Part shown: one piece after another, positions 53,598 through 62,599 of the stretch
Layout of the letters: every line of letters starts with the position of its first letter
Position numbering within the stretch: the stretch's first letter is position 1
Position numbers and translations under genes: made by a program
NCBI GenBank assembly: GCA_029262275.1
Contig: JAJCZS010000007.1
Coordinates: forward strand, 122,785 to 186,784
DNA length: 64,000 bases
From: Deltaproteobacteria bacterium
Lineage (GTDB): Bacteria > Desulfobacterota_D > UBA1144 > Nemesobacterales > UBA2774
Direction: 5' to 3'
Notes under the pieces: model-generated
What the model was told of the DNA's origin: nothing
What the model saw: the letters and a program-made list of their open reading frames with translations, nothing else
Database searches by the model: none

Positions 53598-54011
53598 ATG
53601 CGAACACTAGCACTTGATGTAGGGACAAAAACAATTGGTATTGCGGTAAGTGATGAGCTTGGGATTACGGCTAACGGAATTACCACAATACAAAGAAAAG
53701 GTCTTAAGTATGATCTTAGTGAGCTCCGCACTTTAATAGATGAATACAAACCTGGGGAGATAGTGGTGGGAGTTCCATATCAAATGGACGGGAGTGTTAG
53801 TGAGAGAGGCAATCAGATTCTAAAGTTCTCAAAGAAAGTAGGTGAGGTTTTTTCATTGCCCATTATCCATTGGGATGAGAGTTTCTCTACCGTCAATGCA
53901 GAGAAAAAACTAATCCAAGCTGATCTCAGCAGGAAGAAAAGAAAAAAGGTAATAGATAAGATGGCAGCTGTTTTTATACTTCAGGAATACCTTGAGTCAA
54001 AGAGATACTAA
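53598..54011 (+). CDS. yqgF: YqgF/RuvX-type RNase H-fold nuclease
   Basis: 137-aa RNase H-fold protein, the expected size. Catalytic Asp/Glu fall in 'LALDVGTKTIGIAVSD', 'IVVGVPYQMDGSVSERG' and 'HWDESFSTVNAEK', and 'DKMAAVFILQEYL' closes the fold. YqgF is involved in maturation of 16S rRNA ends and may act as a Holliday junction resolvase. The Shine-Dalgarno is weak. The alpha/beta hydrolase follows 18 nt after. Confidence 0.95.
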   Translation: MRTLALDVGTKTIGIAVSDELGITANGITTIQRKGLKYDLSELRTLIDEYKPGEIVVGVPYQMDGSVSERGNQILKFSKKVGEVFSLPIIHWDESFSTVNAEKKLIQADLSRKKRKKVIDKMAAVFILQEYLESKRY

Positions 54012-54029
54012 ACCCGGAGAGGAAGAGTC

Positions 54030-54821
54030 ATGCCCTATGCTAATGTAAATGGAGTAAGTCTATATTATGAAATCTATGGAAACGGGGATCCTGTTGTTCT
54101 TATAGAAGGGCTAGGGAGCCAGCTTCAAAGTTGGGCAACCCAAGTGCCTATATACTCAGAGCATTATAAAGTTGTGGTGTTTGATAACAGGGGGGCAGGT
54201 AAATCGGATAAACCTGAGGCCGGTTATTCAACTCAAGATATGGCACAAGACACAGCTTCCTTAATGGATGAGCTTGGGATAGAGAGCGCTCATATTGTAG
54301 GAAAATCAATGGGTGGAATGATTGGGCAGTGGTTAGCTATAAATCACCCAGAGAAAGTCCAAAAACTTGTCATGGGCTGCTCCTCAGCTTCTCGTGATGA
54401 GGTTGGAAATGAAATACTCAGAATGGGAAGGGAGATTGCCACTAATTCAGGCCCAAAAGCAGTGTGGCTCATGTCTCTTTATCTAGGATATACAAGAGAG
54501 TATATTGAAGAAAATTTAGGAACCATTAAAAATGCTATGAAAACTGTACCTGATGATCCAGAGGCGCTTAAGGGTTATTTAGGGCAGAGTTTTGCTGTCG
54601 AAGGACATAATACGGTCTCGAAACTACCTCAAATTGAGTCTCCTACTCTGGTAATGTTGGGGGAGACTGATTTGATAGCGTCTCCTAAACGTTCACAGCA
54701 ACTATCGGAGCTAATTCCTAATTCACAGCTAAAAATATTTCCTAAAGTCGGTCATGGGTTCTGGAGGGAGAGGCAGCGCGAAGTGGACGATCTTGTATTA
54801 GGTTTTCTTCTAAACGACTGA
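54030..54821 (+). CDS. Alpha/beta hydrolase
   Basis: 263-aa serine hydrolase with oxyanion 'IEGLGSQLQSW', 'VVFDNRGAGKSDKP', nucleophile Ser93 in 'GKSMGG', acid Asp in 'LGETDLIA' and His in 'KVGHGFW'. The order and size are those of the 3-oxoadipate enol-lactonase / MhpC-like group, but the substrate is not predictable. GGAGAGGAAG precedes the ATG. It converges with the Lon-N gene, 1 nt between stops. Confidence 0.92.
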   Translation: MPYANVNGVSLYYEIYGNGDPVVLIEGLGSQLQSWATQVPIYSEHYKVVVFDNRGAGKSDKPEAGYSTQDMAQDTASLMDELGIESAHIVGKSMGGMIGQWLAINHPEKVQKLVMGCSSASRDEVGNEILRMGREIATNSGPKAVWLMSLYLGYTREYIEENLGTIKNAMKTVPDDPEALKGYLGQSFAVEGHNTVSKLPQIESPTLVMLGETDLIASPKRSQQLSELIPNSQLKIFPKVGHGFWRERQREVDDLVLGFLLND

Positions 54822-54822
54822 T

Positions 54823-55524
54823 TTAATTAAGATTTCTCTTGTCCACTATCTCACTTCTTTTCTGTGATGTAATGGATATCATCTCAAGTCTGGATTTAAG
54901 GTCATTAATAATAAATTCAGCCCTTTTCTGCACGTCCATTTCTTCAAGAAGCACCTGTTTATCAAAAACGTTAGGAAAAATCATACTGGCCAATGCATCG
55001 GTCAAGTTCTCAAGAGGAAGCTTTGTGTTTACATTAATTCTGTGGGATTTTTGCTTCTCATCTAAATATAAATTCCACTTTTGTACCAACTCTTCTATTT
55101 CACTTCTAAATGTTTCATTGCTAGAGCTATAAACATTATCCATAATGCTTACCCGAGCCATTCTGTAAGGTAAATCCTCTACTATTTCTAGTATTTTGGC
55201 TCTTTTTAATCCGTATAAAACAATATTTATTTTACCGTCTTCAAGTACCTCAGAGCTTACTATTCTCCCCATACCGATCACGTCATAAACCTCCGGGTTT
55301 CCATAATAATCACTTTCCCAGCCAGGTTTTAGAAGCGCCATTCCTATAATTTTCTCACTATCCAATGAGTTGTTTATCATTTCTTTATATCTTGGTTCAA
55401 AAATGTGTAGAGGTAGAAGTGTGTTTGGAAAAAACACTACCGAGGAGAGAGGAAAGAGTGGAACTAATCCTGAAAAATCCTCAAGGTTTGCAACATCTTT
55501 TAAATCTAGTTCTGGTAGTTCCAT
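54823..55524 (-). CDS. LON substrate-binding domain (PUA-like) protein
   Basis: 233-aa stand-alone Lon N-terminal domain without ATPase or protease parts. It starts 'LVPLFPLSSVVFFPNTLLPLHIFEPRYKEM' in two pieces, followed by 'IGMALLKPGW', 'GMGRIVSSE', 'LYGLKRAKILEIV', and a helical C-terminus 'LPLENLTDALASMIF'. Such proteins are widespread and thought to bind unfolded substrates, but function is not established. No strong Shine-Dalgarno is seen. Confidence 0.92.
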   Translation of the reverse strand: MELPELDLKDVANLEDFSGLVPLFPLSSVVFFPNTLLPLHIFEPRYKEMINNSLDSEKIIGMALLKPGWESDYYGNPEVYDVIGMGRIVSSEVLEDGKINIVLYGLKRAKILEIVEDLPYRMARVSIMDNVYSSSNETFRSEIEELVQKWNLYLDEKQKSHRINVNTKLPLENLTDALASMIFPNVFDKQVLLEEMDVQKRAEFIINDLKSRLEMISITSQKRSEIVDKRNLN

Positions 55525-55668
55525 AAGTTAAATCCCGGTTATTTGAATTTTAAATTAGTATAGCATACGGAATGTATATTGGATTCACATCTGTTTCCCC
55601 TCTTGAATCCTTTTTGGGTAGATTGTTCTCTAAGTTAATAAATAGCTTACTTTCTCAAGGGGGTTAAA

Positions 55669-56010
55669 ATGAGCAAAGCGATTGTTTTAAATGACCAGAA
55701 TTTTGAAAATGAGGTTCTTAATTCCCAAACTCCTGTCCTAGTGGACTTTTGGGCAGAGTGGTGCGGGCCATGTAGAGCTCTTGCGCCTGTTATTGAAGAG
55801 ATTGCTGAGGATTATGATGGCAAAATCAAAGTAGGCAAGCTAAATGTTGATGAAAACCCTGGAGCCCCGTCAGCTTACGAGATTAGGAGCATACCTACTC
55901 TCATAGTATTTAAAGATGGAGCTATCGTAGATAGAGTTGTAGGAGCGCTTCCTAAAAATCAAATCACGGATTTGGTTGATACAGCTCTAGAGCTTCAGAA
56001 AACCGGATAG
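55669..56010 (+). CDS. trxA: Thioredoxin
   Basis: General disulfide reductase of 113 aa, with 'VLVDFWAEWCGPCRALAP' containing the W-C-G-P-C active site, the buried Asp in 'DFWAEWC' and the cis-Pro in 'IRSIPTLIVFK'. It is cytoplasmic: no signal peptide. AAGGGGG lies 6 nt before the ATG. A hairpin terminator follows, so it is probably a monocistronic unit. Confidence 0.97.
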   Translation: MSKAIVLNDQNFENEVLNSQTPVLVDFWAEWCGPCRALAPVIEEIAEDYDGKIKVGKLNVDENPGAPSAYEIRSIPTLIVFKDGAIVDRVVGALPKNQITDLVDTALELQKTG

Positions 56011-56042
56011 TTTGCTATAACAACCTAAAAATAAATCCTCTG

Positions 56043-56104
56043 GGGGAAATTTTAGTTTTTTATTTTAGATTGAATAAGAAAATAAAGTTTCCCCTTTTCT
56101 TTTA
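56043..56104 (+). terminator. Rho-independent terminator downstream of trxA
   Basis: GGGGAAA (56043-56049) pairs with TTTCCCC (56088-56094), and inner arms TTTATTTT/AAAATAAA extend the stem around an AT-rich loop. CTTTTCTTTT-like sequence follows. The long AT-rich stem makes exact pairing uncertain. Confidence 0.7.
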
Positions 56105-56138
56105 GAGCTCTAACTCCATTTAAATATTCTCCCTTTGT

Positions 56139-56167
56139 TTGAACCGTATTACCCATTCGGTTAGAAT
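56139..56167 (+). promoter_or_regulatory. Promoter of the PduO gene, leaderless geometry
   Basis: TTGAAC (56139-56144), a 17-nt spacer and TAGAAT (56162-56167), with ATG 6 nt after the -10 and no Shine-Dalgarno. The predicted +1 coincides with the start codon. No cobalamin riboswitch is present. Confidence 0.6.
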
Positions 56168-56173
56168 TTCAGC

Positions 56174-56731
56174 ATGGCTAAAACCAGAATAACAAAAGTC
56201 TATACGAAAACAGGCGATAAAGGTCTTACCTCCCTAGTTGGCGGAGAGAGGGTCAGTAAAGCATCGCTTAGGGTCGATTCATACGGTGATGTAGATGAAT
56301 TAAACGCTGTGCTTGGCATAATTCGCTCTCAAGGAATCGACAGTGAGATTAATAGCTTGATAATCACTATACAAAACGACCTCTTTATCATGGGTGCGGA
56401 TTTAGCGAGCCCGCCTGATATAGAAGTTCCCAGGGTGACTCAAGAAAGTATAAGTAACTTAGAGCAGGCGATAGATAAATTCTTAGAGGAGCTTGAGCCC
56501 CTTAAAGAATTTATTCTACCAAGCGGCGATACTTCCGGATCTTACCTCCATTTTGGAAGAACTGTTTCTAGAAGGGCTGAGAGGAAAGTTGTGAAATTGA
56601 TGGAAGAGCAGGAGATTGGGGATAATGTTCTTATCTATCTAAACCGTCTTTCCGATTTGCTTTTTGTAATGGCAAGAGTACAAAACCAAAGAAATGATTT
56701 CACAGAAACATTCGTAGATTTTAAGAAATAA
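56174..56731 (+). CDS. pduO: PduO-type ATP:cob(I)alamin adenosyltransferase
   Basis: Makes adenosylcobalamin from cob(I)alamin and ATP. 185 aa with the N-terminal ATP-binding 'YTKTGDKGLTSLVGGERV' and 'RVDSYGDVDELNAVLG', and the C-terminal 'FGRTVSRRAERKVVKL' whose Arg residues bind ATP. The protein is a trimer in this family. It implies a B12-dependent enzyme elsewhere in the genome. It is followed at 31 nt by the O-methyltransferase. Confidence 0.95.
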   Translation: MAKTRITKVYTKTGDKGLTSLVGGERVSKASLRVDSYGDVDELNAVLGIIRSQGIDSEINSLIITIQNDLFIMGADLASPPDIEVPRVTQESISNLEQAIDKFLEELEPLKEFILPSGDTSGSYLHFGRTVSRRAERKVVKLMEEQEIGDNVLIYLNRLSDLLFVMARVQNQRNDFTETFVDFKK

Positions 56732-56762
56732 AGAGAGCGTACACAAAATAGATACAGATATA

Positions 56763-57380
56763 GTGAATCCCAAAATTGATGCTTATTTGGACACTCTTGT
56801 ATCCGGTGAAGATGGTCTAATCTCCGAGATGGAAGAGTTGGCAAGGGAGCAGAGTATCCCGATTGTTGGACGGCAAGTTGGTAGTTTTTTATATCAGCTT
56901 GCGATTACTATAAATGCTAAAAGGATTTTTGAGCTAGGCTCTGCTTTTGGTTATTCAGCATATTGGTTTGCAAAAGCTGTTGGCAAAGAGGGTCAAGTAT
57001 ATTTCACTGATTTGTCAAAAGATAATATAGTCTTAGCTCGAGATTTTATAGGGCGCATGGGTCTTGAGGATATTATAAACATTAACTTTGGAGACGGATC
57101 TGTGATCTTGGATGAGACCGCGGGAGAGTTTGATATTATTTTTAATGATATGGAGAAAGAAGATTATCCGCATGTAATAGATAAGGCATATAGCAAGCTT
57201 AGATCAGGCGGTTTGTTTATTACAGATAATGTTCTATGGCATGGTAGAGTGATATCTGAGGATAAGTCTCCTGCCACTGAGGGTGTAAGAAAATTTACTG
57301 AGCTTCTTATGTCGCACAAGGGTTTTTATACCACGATCGTGCCAATGAGGGATGGACTGTCCATCAGTGTGAAATTGTAA
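56763..57380 (+). CDS. O-methyltransferase (COMT-like, SAM-dependent)
   Basis: 205-aa family 3 O-methyltransferase. SAM motif I is 'IFELGSAFGYSAYWFAKA', the acidic loop is 'VYFTDLSKDN', and the metal-binding region is 'IFNDMEKEDYPHVIDKAYSK' (D replaces the usual F-I-D in part). 'GLFITDNVLWHGRV' matches the class that methylates catechol-type hydroxyls with a divalent metal. Substrate unknown. The only usable start is GTG 56763, with no Shine-Dalgarno. glnD starts 15 nt after its stop. Confidence 0.9.
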   Translation: MNPKIDAYLDTLVSGEDGLISEMEELAREQSIPIVGRQVGSFLYQLAITINAKRIFELGSAFGYSAYWFAKAVGKEGQVYFTDLSKDNIVLARDFIGRMGLEDIININFGDGSVILDETAGEFDIIFNDMEKEDYPHVIDKAYSKLRSGGLFITDNVLWHGRVISEDKSPATEGVRKFTELLMSHKGFYTTIVPMRDGLSISVKL

Positions 57381-57395
57381 TTTAGTCGGTGAAAA

Positions 57396-60053
57396 ATGAA
57401 TAAGCCAGATAACTTAGCAATAGATACAACCGAGTCGAGTAAAGATATTAAGCTCAGACTAATACGTAAAGAAAATGAGCTAAGAGAGCTCCATACCAAA
57501 AAAGCCAAGCGTGATAGAGCCTTATCCGGAAGCATGCTTGCTAAAAAACGAGCCGAAATAATTGATAAATTAATAAAGCAGGCCATTGTACAGCAAGGGT
57601 ATAAAGATCTTAAGAATGTAGCTTTACTTGCTATTGGTGGTTACGGAAGAAACGAGCTATGTCCTTATTCCGATATAGATTTGATGTTTCTCTATAAACC
57701 ACGTAATAAGGCTTTTGCAAAAGAAGTTACTGAGAAACTTCTTTACCTTCTCTGGGATTTAAATCTAGATATTGGCCATTCTGTCAGGACTATTGATGAA
57801 TGCCTGGAACTTTGTGTAGATGAAGATGCAGATACCACTATATTAACATCTGTTTTAGACAGCAGATTTCTTTTTGGCGACAAAGATCTTTATCAGGATT
57901 TTGACAAGAGGCTTTTTAACGAATTGCTTCCTTCTTATTCATCTAAATTTATTCAGAAAAAGATTGAAGAGAATGAAGAGAGAATAAATAGATTTGGAAG
58001 GTCAATTTATCTTATCGAGCCCAATGTAAAAGAAGGGGAAGGGGGTCTAAGGGACATAAACTATGCCCTATGGATAGCACAGGCCAGGTATAAGGTTAAG
58101 AGCTTTGAAGAGCTTCTTCCTAAGGGAATTTTGCTCGAAAAAGACCTTAAAGTCTTTGAAAAAGGTCTCAATTTTCTTCTCCTCATTAGATCTGAGTTGC
58201 ACTATCTTTCTCAAAGAAGGGAAGATCGCTTGGGCTTTGAGTTCCAGGAAAAGATCGCCAAGTTTTTAGGATTCAGAGATGCAGAACTTCCTGCTGTTGA
58301 AAGGTTTATGAAGATTTATTATCTAAGAGCGCATGATATAAGAGAGCAATCCAGAACACTTATTGAGAAATGTTTGGCTGGGCAAGGAGTAAAAACCCGT
58401 GGCCCCAAAACTACATATCTCGAGCATGAATTTATTATTAAATCCGGAATGCTATCAGTATCTAATTCCAATGTTTTTAATAACGATCCCGCTAACTTAA
58501 TGAGGGCTTTTGAGTTTGCTGACAAACATGGTATTCGAATGAGCACATATCTTGTTGATTTAATTAGGGAAAATGTAAGCCGTACTGCTATTGATGATAG
58601 TGTTAGAACGAACCCTGATTTTAATGCTTCATTCCTTCGGATTCTTAGAAAAGGTAAGAACGTTGCTGACACACTTTTTGAAATGAATCGTCTTAAGCTC
58701 CTGGGTTATTTTATTCCAGAGTTTGGCAAAATAGTTTGTATGGTGCAGCACGATGCTTACCACGTCTACACCGTTGATGTTCACTCCATATTTATGGTGA
58801 GGGAGATAGAGAATCTTCTGAATTATACACATGAAGAGGAATTTCCACTATTAACTAAAACTGCAGAGTCTCTGATGAAAAAGCATGTACTTTATCTGGC
58901 GTGTCTTTTTCATGATATGGGAAAGGGCGAGGGAAGAAACCATTCTCAGAAGGGTGCGGCCATGATCCCAGGTATATCTAAACGGATGGGTTTATCTAAA
59001 GAGGATAGTGAACAGCTGGAATTTTTGGTAAAGCATCACTTAATAATGACACATTTCTCACAAAGGCGAGACATCCATGACTATAGCATGATTGTAAGAT
59101 TTGCAAGATCGGTAAAAACTCTGGAAACATTGTCTTTGCTCTATCTTCTCACTTTTGCAGATGTCAGATCTGTTGGCCCTGACGTGTGGACAAACTGGAA
59201 AGGAATGTTACTTAAAGAGCTTTATATAAGAACAGCCAAGGTGCTTCAGGAAGGTGGAGAATTTAAGAAAGAGGAGCCTAAGGACAGACTTAAAAGAGTA
59301 ACTGAGGAAGTAATAAAAATTCTAGGAAGGAAAGTAACCAAAACTAATGTCAGAAGCATTCTTTCTAAAATGCCTGATTCATACTTCATGGGATTTTCTC
59401 CGCGTAAGATATCGAGCCATGTTGAATTTATAGACAAATCAAAGGGAGTGATAGGATTCGATTTGTCATTTTATCCTAATCAGGAGTTCGATGAGCTTAC
59501 AATCTGGGGGAAGAATGTACGGGGAATTTTCTCAAGACTTTGCGGAGTTATTAGAGCCAGTGGTTTTAATATTCTAGGGGCCAGAATTGCGACAAGGAAA
59601 GATGGAAGAATCTTGGATGTTTTTTATGTAAATAGCTTAGGCAAATCAAGTGGCGGAGAAGATGAGCTTTGCAAGAAGCTAGACACTAATCTAAAAGGGG
59701 TATTGTCAGGAAAACTTGATTTGGAAAAGCTGGTTGCACGAAGAAAAAAAGACAGATCGCATTATCGCAAAAAGGTTCCTCAATATCCAACACGAATAGA
59801 AGTGGACAATGAAGCCTCAGACCAAGCCACTGTAATTGACATCTATACATATGATAGGGCTGGACTACTCTATGATATTACGAAAACAATGAGTGAGCTT
59901 AAACTATCAATAGAATATGCAAAAGTTTCTACAAAAGTAGATCAGGTTGTCGATGCTTTCTACGTTTTAGATAGTAAGGGAAAGAAAGTTACTGATAAAG
60001 AAAGAATCGAAGATATAAAAGCAGCCATATTTAACTCCATATCCAATGGATGA
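57396..60053 (+). CDS. glnD: Bifunctional PII uridylyltransferase/uridylyl-removing enzyme
   Basis: Central nitrogen sensor that uridylylates PII when glutamine is low and removes UMP when it is high. 885 aa with nucleotidyltransferase motif 'GGYGRNELCPYSDIDLMFLY' (81-100), an HD domain containing 'LACLFHDMGKGEGRNHSQKG' (about 495-515) and two C-terminal ACT domains (about 690-770 and 805-885, 'TVIDIYTYDRAGLLYDIT') that sense glutamine. All domains are intact. No glnB, glnK or glnA is in the window. Together with the sigma-54 amtB promoter it indicates a standard Ntr system. Confidence 0.96.
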   Translation: MNKPDNLAIDTTESSKDIKLRLIRKENELRELHTKKAKRDRALSGSMLAKKRAEIIDKLIKQAIVQQGYKDLKNVALLAIGGYGRNELCPYSDIDLMFLYKPRNKAFAKEVTEKLLYLLWDLNLDIGHSVRTIDECLELCVDEDADTTILTSVLDSRFLFGDKDLYQDFDKRLFNELLPSYSSKFIQKKIEENEERINRFGRSIYLIEPNVKEGEGGLRDINYALWIAQARYKVKSFEELLPKGILLEKDLKVFEKGLNFLLLIRSELHYLSQRREDRLGFEFQEKIAKFLGFRDAELPAVERFMKIYYLRAHDIREQSRTLIEKCLAGQGVKTRGPKTTYLEHEFIIKSGMLSVSNSNVFNNDPANLMRAFEFADKHGIRMSTYLVDLIRENVSRTAIDDSVRTNPDFNASFLRILRKGKNVADTLFEMNRLKLLGYFIPEFGKIVCMVQHDAYHVYTVDVHSIFMVREIENLLNYTHEEEFPLLTKTAESLMKKHVLYLACLFHDMGKGEGRNHSQKGAAMIPGISKRMGLSKEDSEQLEFLVKHHLIMTHFSQRRDIHDYSMIVRFARSVKTLETLSLLYLLTFADVRSVGPDVWTNWKGMLLKELYIRTAKVLQEGGEFKKEEPKDRLKRVTEEVIKILGRKVTKTNVRSILSKMPDSYFMGFSPRKISSHVEFIDKSKGVIGFDLSFYPNQEFDELTIWGKNVRGIFSRLCGVIRASGFNILGARIATRKDGRILDVFYVNSLGKSSGGEDELCKKLDTNLKGVLSGKLDLEKLVARRKKDRSHYRKKVPQYPTRIEVDNEASDQATVIDIYTYDRAGLLYDITKTMSELKLSIEYAKVSTKVDQVVDAFYVLDSKGKKVTDKERIEDIKAAIFNSISNG

Positions 60054-60054
60054 G

Positions 60055-60084
60055 TTGTTTCCTTTAGTCCATATTACCTATACT
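60055..60084 (+). promoter_or_regulatory. Candidate promoter of nadB-nadC-nadA
   Basis: TTGTTT (60055-60060), an 18-nt spacer and TATACT (60079-60084) lie 9 nt before the nadB ATG at 60094, with no Shine-Dalgarno between. Predicted leader is 0-3 nt. Confidence 0.5.
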
Positions 60085-60093
60085 CTACTATAA

Positions 60094-61692
60094 ATGAATA
60101 ATAAGATGAAGACCGAAATTCATACAGATTTTTTAATCATCGGCAGTGGTCTTGCCGGTCTCTATGCTGCACTATATGCATCTAAATTTGGTGCCGTCAT
60201 ATTGCTGACCAAGTCCACAATTGAAGAGAGTAATTCATTTTGGGCTCAAGGGGGTATTGCCGCTGCAATGGATCCTGAAGACTCTACCTGGTTTCATATT
60301 GAAGATACATTAAGAGCCGGAAGAGGACTTTGCAACAGAGAAGCCGTAGAGATACTTGTTGAGGAAGGCAGGGACCGGGTTATAGATATGATGGAACTTG
60401 GCATGGAGTTCGATACAGGTGATAGAGGGCTTGAGCTAGGTCTTGAAGGTGGGCATACAAAAAGACGTGTTCTTCATGCAGGAGGCACCTCAACAGGAAG
60501 AGAAATGGTCAGGTTTTTGATCGCTGCTGTCGAAAATAATCCCTCCATTACCAAGTACGAAAATACAGGTGTTGTTAAATTTCTATCCGACAATGATAGA
60601 TGCTTTGGTGCAGTGGCAATGGATCAAGATTATAATTCAAATATAATACTCTCCAAATCTACAATACTTGCTACAGGAGGAGCCTCCGCGCTTTATAAAA
60701 GAACAACAAACCCAAAAGGATCGGTTGGAGAAGGGATAGCCTTAGCCTATCAGGCAGGTGCTGAGATAACAGATATGGAGTTTGTGCAGTTCCATCCTAC
60801 AGCTTTTTATAGTGAAGGGGGGGAGAGTTTTTTAATTAGTGAAGCACTAAGGGGGGAGGGTGCATATCTTCTAAACAGCGAAGGGAAAAGGTTCATGACT
60901 GAGTATAGTGAATATTCGGAGCTTGCCCCAAGAGATGTTGTCTCCCGCTCTATATTCTCTGAGATGAATAAATTTGGAGACAATAATGTTTATTTAGACT
61001 TAAGACATATAGAATCTGACTACATAATAAACAGATTCTCAAACATCTATAATTTCTGCTTGAATTACGGTGTTGATATTACTAAAGATTTAATCCCAGT
61101 AGCACCTGCTGCCCACTATACAATAGGTGGGGTGAAAACAGGGCTTTATGGGGAGACCAATATAAAAGGCTTGTTTGCGTGTGGAGAGGTTGCTAGCACG
61201 GGGGTGCATGGGGCCAACAGGCTTGCCAGCAACTCACTTCTTGAGTGTGTAGTTTTTGCACGGCGGGCAGTAGACGGTGCCTTGCAAAGCTCGGATGATG
61301 AATACAATAATTTTTATAATCCCAAAGAGTTATATGCACAAGAAATGGAGCTTGAATATTCAGAGTCACAATCAAACTCGCTATCTGAAATAAAGCGAGA
61401 AGTCTCGCAGATTCTAAATAGTGATGTAGGTATTGTGAGAACTAAAGGCGGAGTTTTAAGGGCTATTAAAAATATAGAAAACATTTCGAAATCTATAGAG
61501 GAATTCTCTGGATACTATAGACTTAAGCTCAATATGGCTCTAGATGTCTCACTTTTAATTGCAAAATTTGCTCTAATTAGGGAAGAGTCAAGGGGTGTGC
61601 ATATAAGGCAAGATCACCCGGGTGAGAATAAGGACTGGGAAAAACACATAGTTGTTAAAAAGGGAGAAGAATCTACGTTTGCACCTTTGTAA
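60094..61692 (+). CDS. nadB: L-aspartate oxidase
   Basis: FAD enzyme oxidising L-aspartate to iminoaspartate, the first step of de novo NAD synthesis. 532 aa with 'LIIGSGLAGLYAALYAS' (FAD loop), 'SFWAQGGIAAAMDPEDS', 'GGHTKRRVLHAGG', 'FVQFHPTAFY', 'SEALRGEGAYLLNSEGKRF' and 'GEVASTGVHGANRLASNSLLE', the conserved substrate Arg and His blocks that separate it from succinate dehydrogenase. It is first of nadB-nadC-nadA, with nadC 12 nt downstream. No NadR or NrtR site was recognised upstream. Confidence 0.97.
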   Translation: MNNKMKTEIHTDFLIIGSGLAGLYAALYASKFGAVILLTKSTIEESNSFWAQGGIAAAMDPEDSTWFHIEDTLRAGRGLCNREAVEILVEEGRDRVIDMMELGMEFDTGDRGLELGLEGGHTKRRVLHAGGTSTGREMVRFLIAAVENNPSITKYENTGVVKFLSDNDRCFGAVAMDQDYNSNIILSKSTILATGGASALYKRTTNPKGSVGEGIALAYQAGAEITDMEFVQFHPTAFYSEGGESFLISEALRGEGAYLLNSEGKRFMTEYSEYSELAPRDVVSRSIFSEMNKFGDNNVYLDLRHIESDYIINRFSNIYNFCLNYGVDITKDLIPVAPAAHYTIGGVKTGLYGETNIKGLFACGEVASTGVHGANRLASNSLLECVVFARRAVDGALQSSDDEYNNFYNPKELYAQEMELEYSESQSNSLSEIKREVSQILNSDVGIVRTKGGVLRAIKNIENISKSIEEFSGYYRLKLNMALDVSLLIAKFALIREESRGVHIRQDHPGENKDWEKHIVVKKGEESTFAPL

Positions 61693-61704
61693 ATTAATAT
61701 AACC

Positions 61705-62550
61705 ATGAAAGATATTGAAATGAACTGGGATGAGATTGATCCAATAATAGAAGGGTTCCTCAAAGAGGACATAGGCCCTGGTGACATTACTACAGATGCA
61801 ATTTTTTCTTCAGACGATTTATGTGAAGCTCGTATAATTGCCAAGGAAAATGGTGTTATTGCAGGGATTGATGTTGCAAAAAGACTATTTCAGAAATTAG
61901 ATGGAAATGTATCTTTTCCTCACAGCATAAATGAGGGTGATTATGTAGAGTCTGGTCAGGAAATTCTAAGAATCAAAGCGTTAGTCCGTACTGTGCTTTC
62001 AGGAGAGCGCCTGGCTCTCAATTTACTTCAAAGAATGTCGGGCATAGCTACTGCTACATCAAGATATGTAGAGGCGCTTAAGGGCTATCATACAAAGATT
62101 TTAGACACAAGGAAAACAGTGCCCGGACTTAGAATCTTAGATAAATATGCTGTATTGGCAGGAGGGGGGCAGAATCACAGATTTGGTCTCTATGATGCAG
62201 TTCTAATTAAAGATAACCATATAAATTCTGCTGGCAGCATCAAAAATGCCGTAAGTTTGGTGCGTAGTAAGTATGGAGATAAATTTAAAATAGAAGTTGA
62301 AACTTCAAGCCTGGATGAGGTCAAAGAGGCACTTGATTCAGGAGTTGATATTATTATGCTGGATAATATGACTACCTCTATGATGAAGGAAGCTGTTTTG
62401 GTTGTAGACGGGCGAGCTCTTACAGAAGCATCTGGAGGCATTACTTTAGAAGGCCTCTCGGAGATCGCAGAGACTGGAGTTGATTATATATCTGTTGGTG
62501 CTTTAACCCACTCTGTCCAAGCCCTGGACATATCCCTCTATATGGTATAA
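61705..62550 (+). CDS. nadC: Nicotinate-nucleotide pyrophosphorylase (carboxylating)
   Basis: Quinolinate phosphoribosyltransferase, converting quinolinate and PRPP to nicotinate mononucleotide. 281 aa, normal size, with 'LKEDIGPGDITTDAIF', 'SGERLALNLLQRMSGIAT' and 'DTRKTVPGLRILDKYAVLAG' as the substrate-binding Arg/Lys blocks, and 'LIKDNHINSAGSI', 'VDIIMLDNMT' and 'EASGGITLEGL' as the phosphate site. It lies between nadB and nadA in one operon. No Shine-Dalgarno precedes its ATG. Confidence 0.97.
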   Translation: MKDIEMNWDEIDPIIEGFLKEDIGPGDITTDAIFSSDDLCEARIIAKENGVIAGIDVAKRLFQKLDGNVSFPHSINEGDYVESGQEILRIKALVRTVLSGERLALNLLQRMSGIATATSRYVEALKGYHTKILDTRKTVPGLRILDKYAVLAGGGQNHRFGLYDAVLIKDNHINSAGSIKNAVSLVRSKYGDKFKIEVETSSLDEVKEALDSGVDIIMLDNMTTSMMKEAVLVVDGRALTEASGGITLEGLSEIAETGVDYISVGALTHSVQALDISLYMV

Positions 62551-62599
62551 TTACCCCCCTTAACTTATACGGATTAATGTATATATTAAGAGTAAGACG

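Noticed and set aside
56011-56173. Possible cobalamin riboswitch before pduO
   Set aside because: The region holds a terminator-like hairpin and a compact promoter, with no B12-box sequence.
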